Shown: piece after piece, positions 24,042 through 31,799 of the stretch
Layout: the number at the start of each line of letters is the position of its first letter
Position numbering within the stretch: position 1 is the stretch's first letter
From: CAZBBB01 sp964490005
GTDB taxonomy: Bacteria; Planctomycetota; B15-G4
Direction of reading: 5' to 3'
Assembly (NCBI GenBank): GCA_964490005.1
Contig: CAZBBB010000026.1
Span: 1-37,188, forward strand
DNA length: 37,188 nt
Position numbers and translations under genes: made by a program
Notes under the pieces: model-generated
The model's input: the letters and a program-made list of their open reading frames with translations, nothing else
Told to the model about the DNA's origin: nothing
Databases searched by the model: none

Positions 24042-25223
24042 TCAGGATTCGAAGAAGACCGTCACCTTGCGCCGCGCCACGTCGAGCACGCACCCGAGCG
24101 CCATGAGCGTCGCCAGGATCGACGACCCGCCGTAGCTCACCAGCGGCAGCGGCAGGCCCGTCACCGGAAGCATGCCGGTCGCGATGCCGAGATTCATCAA
24201 CGCCTGTCCGCCGATCAGGCCGGCGACCCCCACGCAGACCAGCCGCCCGAAGGGTTCGCGCGTGCGCCAGGCCACGCCCAGGATGCCCGCCAGCAGCGCC
24301 GTGTACAGGCCGAGCACGGCCGTCGTCCCCAGCCAGCCCCACTCCTCGCCCACGATGGCGAAGATGAAGTCGGCGTGCGCGACGGGGATGCGGTTGCCCT
24401 GGTTCTGCAGGCCCTCGCCGAGCCCGGCGCCCGCCAGGCCTCCGCTGCCGATGGCCACGACCGAGTAGAACTGCTGGCGGCCGGTGCCGCGCTTGAGGCG
24501 CGAGATGTCCTTCTCGACGGCCTGGGCCTGCTCGTGCAGGCGCGCCTGGCGCAGCTCGCGCGCGTCCTCCATGAGCGCCGGGATGGGTTGCAGGAAGGAC
24601 TCGATGCGCTCGCGCTGGTAGTCGCGCAGGGCGCCCGGCACGAGGTAGGCCACGGGCAGCAGCACGGCGGCGGCCGCCGCGAGCAGCCCGACGTGGCGGC
24701 CGCGCGCGCCGCTCACGGTCACGAGCGCCACGAGGATCGGCAGCAGGACGAGCGAGCTGCCGAGGTCGGGCTGGCGCATCACGAGCACCCACGGCACGGC
24801 CGTGATCGCGAAGGGCATCGCGTAGCTGCTCCAGGTGTTCGTCACGCCGCGGTGCTGCAGGTGGCGCGCGAGCACCAGCACGAGCACCGGCTTCATGAAC
24901 TCGCTGGGCTGCAGCTTGAAGCCGAAGGGCAGGGCGATCCAGCGGTCGGTCTCGCCCTGCGAGATGAAGGGCATCGCCAGCAGCAGCACGATGAGCACGA
25001 GGTAGGCCGGCCAGGCCAGCAGCGCGACGTTGGCGATCCCGAGGCGCATCACGCCCAGCGCGGCGAGCGCGCCGAGCACGACGAACAGCAGTTGCCGCGG
25101 CCACAGCGGCGTGGCGAGCCCCTGCGTCGTGCTCCACACGAACAGCACGCCCACGCCCAGCAGCGCCAGCGCGGGCAGCACGACCGACCACTCGAGCGCC
25201 GCCGCTCCGCGCCGCGCGCTCAC
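24042..25223 (-). CDS. rodA: rod-shape peptidoglycan polymerase
   Basis: The product is 393 residues, a SEDS-family glycosyltransferase that polymerises lipid II with PBP2 in the elongasome. Multiple hydrophobic helices are present, with family blocks RWIALPFGFKLQPSEFMKP, MRQPDLGSSLVLLP, GEEWGWLG and the closing LPLVSYGGSS. GTG 25223 forms a GTGA overlap with the mrdA stop, so translation is coupled to that of its partner; the reading frame is open much further upstream but only as a shadow of mrdA. The length is slightly above E. coli RodA (370). FtsW is excluded mainly by the neighbours. Confidence 0.95.
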   Translation of the reverse strand: MSARRGAAALEWSVVLPALALLGVGVLFVWSTTQGLATPLWPRQLLFVVLGALAALGVMRLGIANVALLAWPAYLVLIVLLLAMPFISQGETDRWIALPFGFKLQPSEFMKPVLVLVLARHLQHRGVTNTWSSYAMPFAITAVPWVLVMRQPDLGSSLVLLPILVALVTVSGARGRHVGLLAAAAAVLLPVAYLVPGALRDYQRERIESFLQPIPALMEDARELRQARLHEQAQAVEKDISRLKRGTGRQQFYSVVAIGSGGLAGAGLGEGLQNQGNRIPVAHADFIFAIVGEEWGWLGTTAVLGLYTALLAGILGVAWRTREPFGRLVCVGVAGLIGGQALMNLGIATGMLPVTGLPLPLVSYGGSSILATLMALGCVLDVARRKVTVFFES

Positions 25224-27544
25224 GGGCCCGTCCCCGCCAGCAGGCGGTCCTGCACGCGCGGCGCGCGCAGCAGTTCGGCCAGCAGCGGCACGCAGGCGTC
25301 GCCGCCGTGCTCGCCGGTGTGTTCGAGGAAGATCGCGAAGGCCAGCACCGGCTCCTCGCGCGGCAGGTAGCCCGCGAACCAGCTGTGGTCGGGACGGGCG
25401 GCGACCTCGGGCGTGCCGGTCTTGCCCGCGACGCTGCGCGCCAGCTCGTGCGCCAGCGGTGCGCCGCGGGTGAGCGACAGCAGCTCGTGCGCCGTGCCGG
25501 CGCCGTCGTCGACGACGGCGGCCAGGCCCGCGCGCACGGCGACGAGGTGCTCGTCGCGGAAGGGCAGTTCGAGCGCGGCGCGCGGCGGCACCTCGCCGTA
25601 GCCCTCGACCGCGGCGACGAGCGAGGGCGGACGCAGGTAGCCGACGCCGAGCGCGCCGAAGGCCACGGCGACCTGCAGGGGCGTGACGTCGTCGAGCGGC
25701 GCCTGCCCGATGGCCAGCCGCATGGCCTCGCTGCGGGCGAAGGGCCCCGTCGGGAGCGGCAGTTCGGGGTCGCTCAGCGAGCCGCCGAGCGGCAGGCCGA
25801 GGCGGGCGAGCGCCTCGTTGCCCTCGAGCAGACCCGTGGCGCGGCCGAAGCCGAACAGGCGCGCCGCCTCGGCGAGGCTCTCGCCGCCGGCGCGGTCGGC
25901 CACGCGGTAGAAGAACAGGTTGCACGAGCGCGCCAGCGCCGAGCGCAGGCCGATCTCGCCGTGGCGACCCAGGCAGCCCAGGCTCTGCGTGCCGACCGTG
26001 AGGCGGCCGTCGCAGGACAGCCGCGTGCCGGTGCCGATGGCGCCGGAGCCCAGGGCCGCGAGCGCGGCGATCGGCTTGAAGGTCGAGCCCGGCGGCGGCA
26101 GGTTGCCGGTCGAGCCGGCGCCCAGCGCGCGGTCGTGCAGCGGGCCGCGCGGGTCCGCCAGCAGCGCGCCGTAGTCGAGCGCGAGGGCCGCGCGGCGCGG
26201 GCGCGGCGAGGTCGCGGCGGCGAGCACGTGGCCGGTGCGCGGGTCGAGCAGCACGATCGCCCCCGGCCAGCCCCGGTCGTCCTCGTCGGTGACGCCGCGC
26301 TCGAGCACCCCGTCGAGCACCTGCTCGGCGGCGCGCTGCAGGTGCAGGTCGAGCGTGAGCGAGACGTTGAGGCCGCGCATCGGCCGGGCCGACTCGACGG
26401 CCCGCTCGTCGTCGAGCTGCTCGTCGCGCACGCTGGCGATCCAGCCGCGCTTGCCGCGCAGCAGCGGCTCGAGCGCGGCTTCGAGGCCGAACAGCCCGCG
26501 CTCGTCGCCGTAGCCGTAGTCGATCTCGCGCACGAGGATGCGCAGCTGCTCGTACTCGTGCAGCTCCTCGGCCGAGAGATCCTCGAGCGCGGCCAGGTCG
26601 GCCAGGCGCACGCGGTGCGCGGTCGCGACGTCGAGGTCGCTCTCGCGCGGCTGCCCCACGCGCCCGACGAGCAGCGGCGCCACGTCGGCCGTCTCGGCGG
26701 GGTAGACGCGCCGCCGCTCGCCGCGCACCGTCCAGCCGGGCAGCTCGCGGCCGCGCACGGCGACGAGCGTCTGCACTTCGTAGCCCACGCCCGCGGCCAC
26801 GTCGTAGGCGTCGTCGTCGAACTCGGCGTGCAGCTCGCGCGCGCGCTCGAAGGGGTCGGGACGCGGCAGCTCGGCCAGCAGCGCGCGCTCGACGCGCAGG
26901 TCGGCGCGGGCCACGGCGGCGTCGACGGCGCCGTACAGCTCGTCGGCGCGCAGGCCGGCCAGGCGCGCCAGGTCGCCCAGCACGGCCGCCTCCGTCAGGC
27001 AGCGCTGCTGGGCGGCCACCAGGCCCGCCTCCCAGCCCGGCAGCTCGGCCAGCAGGCGCGCGCTGCCCTCGGCCAGCGCCGCGTCGAGCGCGGCGCGCAA
27101 CTCGCGCCCGTAGAGCCAGCCGACGTAGGTGAGGATGTCGCGCCGCCGCGGCCGCGGCTCGATCGCGCCGAGCAGCTCGATCGGCACGCTGCCCAGTTCG
27201 ACCAGCCGCAGCGGCGCGCCCTCGACGACCTCGGCCATCGCGCGCCGCTCGCCGTCGAGCAGCCACAGCAGCTCCGAGACGTGGCCCAGCGCCGAGCCGC
27301 GCCGCCAGCGCCGCCAGCGGAACTGCAGGTCGCGGACCTCCTCGGTGCGCGCCAGCGGCTCGCCGTGCCGGTCGAGGATCCAGCCGCGCTCGAAGGGCAG
27401 GCCCTCGAACTGCATCGTCGTGCGCAGCGACTCGCGCGCCCACAGGTCGGACTGCAGCAGCTGCAGGCGCACCAGGCGCAGCTCGACGAAGACCAGGCCG
27501 AGCAGGAGCACGACGAAGATGATCGTGACGCGGCGCTGCCTCAC
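25220..27544 (-). CDS. mrdA: penicillin-binding protein 2, elongasome transpeptidase
   Basis: The product is 774 residues. One N-terminal membrane helix (about 6-24) is followed by a long periplasmic region and a transpeptidase domain with SxxK (Ser487-Lys490 in PGSTFKP), SxN (Ser540-Cys-Asn542) and KTG (708-710). It crosslinks cell-wall peptides together with RodA. E. coli PBP2 is 633 residues with its active Ser at 330, so here about 155 extra residues lie between the membrane helix and the catalytic domain (roughly residues 75-300, Leu/Ala/Glu/Arg-rich, probably helical). GTG 27544 makes a GTGA overlap with the mreD stop and places the basic-hydrophobic anchor at the start. Confidence 0.94.
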   Translation of the reverse strand: MRQRRVTIIFVVLLLGLVFVELRLVRLQLLQSDLWARESLRTTMQFEGLPFERGWILDRHGEPLARTEEVRDLQFRWRRWRRGSALGHVSELLWLLDGERRAMAEVVEGAPLRLVELGSVPIELLGAIEPRPRRRDILTYVGWLYGRELRAALDAALAEGSARLLAELPGWEAGLVAAQQRCLTEAAVLGDLARLAGLRADELYGAVDAAVARADLRVERALLAELPRPDPFERARELHAEFDDDAYDVAAGVGYEVQTLVAVRGRELPGWTVRGERRRVYPAETADVAPLLVGRVGQPRESDLDVATAHRVRLADLAALEDLSAEELHEYEQLRILVREIDYGYGDERGLFGLEAALEPLLRGKRGWIASVRDEQLDDERAVESARPMRGLNVSLTLDLHLQRAAEQVLDGVLERGVTDEDDRGWPGAIVLLDPRTGHVLAAATSPRPRRAALALDYGALLADPRGPLHDRALGAGSTGNLPPPGSTFKPIAALAALGSGAIGTGTRLSCDGRLTVGTQSLGCLGRHGEIGLRSALARSCNLFFYRVADRAGGESLAEAARLFGFGRATGLLEGNEALARLGLPLGGSLSDPELPLPTGPFARSEAMRLAIGQAPLDDVTPLQVAVAFGALGVGYLRPPSLVAAVEGYGEVPPRAALELPFRDEHLVAVRAGLAAVVDDGAGTAHELLSLTRGAPLAHELARSVAGKTGTPEVAARPDHSWFAGYLPREEPVLAFAIFLEHTGEHGGDACVPLLAELLRAPRVQDRLLAGTGP

Positions 27545-27999
27545 GCGGCGCTCCAGGCCAGGTCGGCGGCGCGGCGGGCCGGGCGGGCCAGCAGCCAGGC
27601 GAGCGAGGCGCCGAGCAGCAGCGTGGACGGCGGCGCCGGCGCACCGCGCAGGTCGATCCAGCCCAGCAGCAGGCCCGCCAGCGACCAGCAGCCGGCCACG
27701 AGCAGGGCGGCGGAGAGCAGCGCGCCGGTGCCGCGCCGGTCGATCGTGACGCGCAGGCCCTCGACGAGCGCCAGGGCCGCGAGCGCCGCGAGCACGTGCG
27801 CCCCGGCCGGCTCGAGCATCACCAGCGCGCGCCCCCACCCCAGCGCCAGCGCGGCGCCGAGCAGGCGCCGGCGCGGCAGGTGCAGACCGGCCAGCGCCAC
27901 GGGCAGCACGAAGGGGTCGGGGGCCAGCGCGCCCAGCCAGCTCTGCGCCAGCACGCCGAGCTGCGAGGTGAACACGGCGAGCGCGAACAGGGCGATCAC
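27541..27999 (-). CDS. mreD: MreD-like rod-shape membrane protein
   Basis: The product is 152 residues, almost wholly hydrophobic with four to five membrane helices, the size and character of MreD. The sequence is poorly conserved in this family, so the call rests on composition and on position between mreC and mrdA. GTG 27999 overlaps the mreC stop in GTGA, and its own stop overlaps the mrdA GTG, so all three are translationally linked. The longer frame upstream is a shadow of mreC. Confidence 0.8.
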   Translation of the reverse strand: MIALFALAVFTSQLGVLAQSWLGALAPDPFVLPVALAGLHLPRRRLLGAALALGWGRALVMLEPAGAHVLAALAALALVEGLRVTIDRRGTGALLSAALLVAGCWSLAGLLLGWIDLRGAPAPPSTLLLGASLAWLLARPARRAADLAWSAA

Positions 28000-29195
28000 G
28001 GGCCGGTCACCTGCACCGCGCCGTCCGGGTCGGGCGGCAGGCGCTTGATGGAGAGGCCGGCGGCGTCGACGTCGAGCACGGTGCCCACGACCAGGCCGCC
28101 GGTCGCGAGATCGCCGGTCGCGACCAGGTCGCCGCGTCGCGGCTCCCAGCCGGAGGGCCAGCTGTCGCGCGCGGGCGTGCACGCGACGGCCGAGCCGTCG
28201 GGCGCCACGAACAGCAGCTCCCCCGACGGCACCGAGGTGTCGAGGACGGCGTCGAACAGCGACACGCTCGCGACGCGGCCGACGTACAGGCCCGCCTGCG
28301 CCACGACGTCGCCGCGCACGATGTCGCGCCGCAGCCCGGCGTCGATGCGCGCCGCGCTCGGCGCGCGGCAACTGGAGGACAGCCGGGCGCGTACGCGCCG
28401 CCAGACCGGCTGCGCGCCCGGCGGCACCTCGACGGTCGCCAGCTCGATGCGCGCGACGTCCACGAGCGGCTCGACCACCAGCCCCTCGCCGAGCGCGAAG
28501 TAGGTGCCGCCGCCCGGCGCCTCGCCCTTGCCGCCGACGAGCGCGCCCAGCAGCAGCCCCGGCGGCAGATCGTCTCCGAGCGCGGCCACGTCGCGCGTGA
28601 AGGCCGGCTGGCGCGGCGCGGGCAGCAGCGTCGACGAGCGCGCCTGCACGCCCAGCGCGTAGCCGTCGCCGGCGCCTCCCGAGGTCGCCAGGAACTGCAC
28701 CGGTCGCGCCTCGGGCGCCGGCCACCACTGCGCCGCGACCGGACGGGACTCGGCGTGTCCGAGCCGCGCGACGACGGCGCGCGTCCCGCGGGCCTCGAGC
28801 GACGCGACGAAGCCGACGAGCGCGCCGCGATGCGTCACGACCGTCCCGGGAACCACGGCCCCGGCCGGCACGGCGAGCACGAACTCGTGCCGGTCGGGGC
28901 GCTGCTCGGTGACGGGCACGAGCAGGCCCTCCCGCCCGCCGCCCGCCACCGGCACTTCGCCGAGCACGGCCGTGCCCCAGGCGGCGAAGGCCGCGCGCGC
29001 CGGCTCGCGCAGCAGCTCGAGCAGTTCGGCGCGCTCGGGGTCGGGGCCGGCGGCGAAGCGCGCGAGCAGTCCGTCGCCGGGCGCCAGCAGCGGCGCGGGG
29101 AGCTGCTCGATCAGCCGCACGGGACGGACCCCGGCCAGCGATGCGATGCACCCCGCGACCAGCAGCGTGGTCGACAGACGTCGCGTGCGTGCCAT
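27996..29195 (-). CDS. mreC: MreC-like rod-shape protein (divergent)
   Basis: The product is 399 residues. It is called MreC by position directly after mreB and before mreD, and by its beta-rich periplasmic body with a segment LPPGLLLGALVGGKG and a following VEPLVDVARIELATVEV that recalls the end of MreC core domains. The similarity is weak, there is an extra 150-residue C-terminal part, and I do not see the usual coiled coil after the membrane anchor. The N-terminus is short and basic, with LLVAGC, which also fits a lipobox (Cys16). MreC scaffolds the elongasome and activates PBP2. The ribosome site GGGGGAGG precedes ATG 29195. Confidence 0.7.
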   Translation of the reverse strand: MARTRRLSTTLLVAGCIASLAGVRPVRLIEQLPAPLLAPGDGLLARFAAGPDPERAELLELLREPARAAFAAWGTAVLGEVPVAGGGREGLLVPVTEQRPDRHEFVLAVPAGAVVPGTVVTHRGALVGFVASLEARGTRAVVARLGHAESRPVAAQWWPAPEARPVQFLATSGGAGDGYALGVQARSSTLLPAPRQPAFTRDVAALGDDLPPGLLLGALVGGKGEAPGGGTYFALGEGLVVEPLVDVARIELATVEVPPGAQPVWRRVRARLSSSCRAPSAARIDAGLRRDIVRGDVVAQAGLYVGRVASVSLFDAVLDTSVPSGELLFVAPDGSAVACTPARDSWPSGWEPRRGDLVATGDLATGGLVVGTVLDVDAAGLSIKRLPPDPDGAVQVTGP

Positions 29196-29236
29196 CGGCC
29201 GCCGCCTCCCCCGCGGAGGTCAGCCCGGGCCCGGGA

Positions 29237-30292
29237 TCAGGCCGCCTCTTCGCCCGAGTCGAGCACGCGGCTGTAGATGTCGAGCTGGTTGAGGAACTCG
29301 CCCGTGCCGCGCGCCACGCAGGAGAGCGGGTCGGTCGCGATGCGCACCGGCAGCTGGACCTCCTGCTCGATGACCTTGTCGATGCCGCGCAGCAGCGAGC
29401 CGCCGCCGCACATCGTGATGCCCTGGTGCACGAGGTCGGCCGCGAGTTCGGGCGGCGTGTGCTCGAGCGTGGCGCGGATGGCGCCGACGATCGACATGAC
29501 CGGCTCGAGCAGCGCCTCGCGGATCTCGACGCTGGTGATCACCGTGCGGCGCGGCAGGCCGATCATCATGTCGCGGCCGGCGACCTCCATCTCGAGTTCC
29601 TTCTCGAGCGGCGCGGCCGAACCGATGGCGAGCTTGATGCGCTCGGCCGTCTGGTCGCCGATGAGCAGGTTGTAGTTGCGGCGCATGTAGTTGACGATCG
29701 CCTCGTCGGCCTCGTCGCCCGCGATGCGGATCGACTCGCAGTGCACGATGCCGAAGAGCGACATCACGGCGACCTCGGTCGTGCCGCCGCCGATGTCGAC
29801 GATCATGCTCGCGAGCGGATCGGCCACCGGCAGGCCCGCGCCGATGCCGGCCGCCATCGGCTCGGCCACGAGGTAGACCTTGCGCGCGCCGGCGCGCTCG
29901 GCGCTGTTGATCACGGCGCGGCGCTCGACGGCGGTGATGCCCGAGGGGATCGCGATGACCACGCGCGGCCGCACCATGAAGGTGCGGTTGTGCACCTTGC
30001 GGATGAAGTAGCGCAGCATCTTCTCGGTGATCTCGAAGTCGGCGATCACGCCGTTCTTCAGCGGGCGGATGGCCTGGATGTTGCCCGGCGTCTTGCCGAG
30101 CATCTCCTTGGCGGCGAGGCCGACGGCGTCACCGTCGAGCAGCACCTCGTTGCTGCCGCGGCGCACCGCGACGACCGAGGGCTCGTTGAGCACGATGCCC
30201 TCGTTCGGGATGCACACCAGCGTGTTCGCCGTCCCGAGGTCGATCCCCATGTCGATCGAGAACTTTCCCACCATCCATTCGAAGGCCTTCAT
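29237..30292 (-). CDS. mreB: actin-like rod-shape protein MreB
   Basis: The product is 351 residues, standard length. It shows the actin-fold nucleotide motifs IDLGTANT (phosphate 1, from residue 17), VVIAIPSGIT, AVERRAV, EPMAAGIGAGLPV, the IVDIGGGTTEVAV phosphate-2 block and the TMCGGGSLL adenosine motif. It forms membrane-bound filaments that steer cell-wall growth. The N-terminal MKAFEWMVGKF helix is a typical membrane-binding amphipathic segment. ATG 30292 is chosen over upstream frame extension because AGGAGAG lies 8-9 bases before it and homology starts there. It heads the run mreB-mreC-mreD-mrdA-rodA-corA-mscS, preceded by a 320-base gap. Confidence 0.97.
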   Translation of the reverse strand: MKAFEWMVGKFSIDMGIDLGTANTLVCIPNEGIVLNEPSVVAVRRGSNEVLLDGDAVGLAAKEMLGKTPGNIQAIRPLKNGVIADFEITEKMLRYFIRKVHNRTFMVRPRVVIAIPSGITAVERRAVINSAERAGARKVYLVAEPMAAGIGAGLPVADPLASMIVDIGGGTTEVAVMSLFGIVHCESIRIAGDEADEAIVNYMRRNYNLLIGDQTAERIKLAIGSAAPLEKELEMEVAGRDMMIGLPRRTVITSVEIREALLEPVMSIVGAIRATLEHTPPELAADLVHQGITMCGGGSLLRGIDKVIEQEVQLPVRIATDPLSCVARGTGEFLNQLDIYSRVLDSGEEAA

Positions 30293-30612
30293 CGCGCACG
30301 CTCTCCTGTCCGAGGTCGCGGCAGGGGGCCCGCGGGCGGGACGGAGCGAGGGCTCCGCGCCGGCCGGGGGCTCCCGCCGGATAGGGTCTTGCCTGAATCG
30401 GGCTCGAGACCCCTTCGGTGCCATCTCCGGATCGCGCCCCGAGGGGCGCGTCCCGAGCCGAAGCGATCCGCCACGGCCTCGATTGGAAAGGGCGCGTGCG
30501 GCGCTTTTAAGCGAATTCGAACTCGCGCCCCGGACGCCCTGCGCGGCGGTGGTCCATTTGAACCACCGGCTCGGCGCGCGGGACCGGCGCGCGCGCGCCG
30601 GGTGCCCCGCCC
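30293..30612 (-). promoter_or_regulatory. 320-base non-coding region upstream of mreB
   Basis: This is the longest gap in the window. It contains the only A+T-richer patch nearby (30501-30522, with CTTTTAAG inside a CGCTT-TT-AAGCG palindrome and then CGAATTCG). At 30547-30568 there is a stem CGGTGGT/ACCACCG with an 8-base loop, 45-66 bases after the small membrane-protein gene stops on this strand; it has no T-run. The region most likely carries the mreB promoter and possibly an operator or the 3' end of the upstream transcript. I see no convincing -35/-10 pair and no known riboswitch. Confidence 0.4.
30545..30570. repeat. inverted repeat (7-bp stem, 8-base loop)
   Basis: CGGTGGT at 30547-30553 pairs with ACCACCG at 30562-30568. 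It lies between the 72-residue protein gene and mreB. It could be a protein-binding operator or a weak terminator hairpin; the absence of a following T-run argues against a classic terminator. Confidence 0.4.
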
Positions 30613-30831
30613 TTAGAAGGGCCAGCCCTGGCCGAAGGCCGAGCGCAGCTTGAGCTGGATGAGCACGAAGGCCGTCACGAGCGCGAGCGTGGTGACGAAG
30701 ACCAGCGCCTGCTCGAGCCCGGCCGGGTTGACGGCGGGCGCCTCGTCGCCGACCTCCTCGACCTCGAGCTCCTGGCTCTCGGTCGCCTTGGCCTCACGGG
30801 TCTTGCGCGAAGGAGTCTTGCTGCGGGCCAC
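30613..30831 (-). CDS. small single-pass membrane protein
   Basis: The product is 72 residues. The N-terminal ~38 residues are charged (basic SKTPSRKTRE, then acidic ELEVEEVGDEA), followed by one membrane helix (about 41-60, ALVFVTTLALVTAFVLIQL) and a short C-terminal tail. I do not recognise the family. The start is GTG at 30831 with a strong AGGAG site 7-8 bases upstream, which supports the gene being real. It lies 11 bases after the coiled-coil protein gene, so the two are probably co-translated and may act together in the inner membrane. Confidence 0.72.
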   Translation of the reverse strand: MARSKTPSRKTREAKATESQELEVEEVGDEAPAVNPAGLEQALVFVTTLALVTAFVLIQLKLRSAFGQGWPF

Positions 30832-30842
30832 GGAGGCGCTCC

Positions 30843-31694
30843 TCAGTTGAGGTAGGTCGAGGCCTTGTCGAAGCGCTGCATCGACGAGTTCGGCGCCTCG
30901 ATCTCGATGCGGGCGGTGCAGTAGTCGTTGTAGACGTTGTCGACCTTGACCCGACCCAGATACGCGCCGTTGCGGTGCACGTCGAAGGTGAAGCCGCGCT
31001 CGACGGCGTCGCGCGAGCCCTTGTCGAGGATCACGAACTTGTAGGTGCTGTCGACCTCGGCCACGTTGGCCTCGATGCGCGGCATCGCGACCACGCTCGT
31101 GGCGTCGAAGCCGGCCGTCTTGGCCACCTCGACCAGCTTGCCGAGCTGGCCGGCCTCGGAGCGCGCCGCGACGAGCTCGTCGTCGAGCTCGTCGATCCGG
31201 CGCTGCAGGGCGGCGAGCTGGTCCTCGGCCTCGCGCCGGGCCGTCTCGGCCAGCCGCGCGGCCTCGCGGGCGTCGAAGGACTCGCTGCGCAGCTGCTCGT
31301 TCTTGTCGGACAGCTCCTCGCTGCGCGCCAGCGTGCTGCTGTAGCTCGACTCGAGCGCGTCGATGCGCGCGTTGATCTTGGTCACGTCGTCGAGGAGCTG
31401 CTGCTTGTCGGCCTCGAGCCCCTTGGCGATGCGCTCGGCGCTCTGCATGCGCACCTCGAGGTCGTCCTTGTCCTCCTGCAGCCGCTGCTTGTCGGCCACC
31501 AGCAGGCGCTCACGCTCGGTGTAGCCCGAGCGCTCCTGCTCGAGCGCGTCCTGCGACGCGGCGAGCTGCGCCTGCAGGTCGGTGAGCTGGCTCTGCGCGA
31601 CGTCGGTGCGCTTGAGCAGGGCCCCGGCGGCGCCGAGCACGACCAGCGCCAGAACGAGGTTCACGACGACGAAGATCTTGCCGATGCTGCTCAT
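30843..31694 (-). CDS. membrane-anchored coiled-coil protein
   Basis: The product is 283 residues. An N-terminal membrane helix (about 6-26) is followed by a long coiled coil (about 33-195, Glu/Gln/Leu/Arg heptads) and a C-terminal beta domain with KFVILDKGSRDAVERGFTFDVHRNGAYLGRVKV, a pattern seen in many planctomycete exported proteins and resembling the small barrel at the end of some envelope assembly proteins. No catalytic residues are seen. It probably spans from the inner membrane into the periplasm as a spacer or scaffold; proximity to mreB and lnt suggests an envelope or morphogenesis role (inference). The family is not known to me by name. Confidence 0.78.
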   Translation of the reverse strand: MSSIGKIFVVVNLVLALVVLGAAGALLKRTDVAQSQLTDLQAQLAASQDALEQERSGYTERERLLVADKQRLQEDKDDLEVRMQSAERIAKGLEADKQQLLDDVTKINARIDALESSYSSTLARSEELSDKNEQLRSESFDAREAARLAETARREAEDQLAALQRRIDELDDELVAARSEAGQLGKLVEVAKTAGFDATSVVAMPRIEANVAEVDSTYKFVILDKGSRDAVERGFTFDVHRNGAYLGRVKVDNVYNDYCTARIEIEAPNSSMQRFDKASTYLN

Positions 31695-31799
31695 GCACGC
31701 GCTCGCGCGGTCGGAAGGGGAACCCGCCTTCGGGGACTGGTCCTCGGGACTTCGACCAGCAGACGGAAGCGGGCAGGGTAGTGAGGGTGGACGGGGGTG
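31695..31799 (-). other. spacer between lnt and the coiled-coil gene
   Basis: These 105 bases contain a weak interrupted inverted repeat (CTGGT ... ACCAG, near 31737-31760) but no T-run and no clear -35/-10 pair. It probably contains the promoter of the coiled-coil / small membrane protein pair. Confidence 0.25.
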
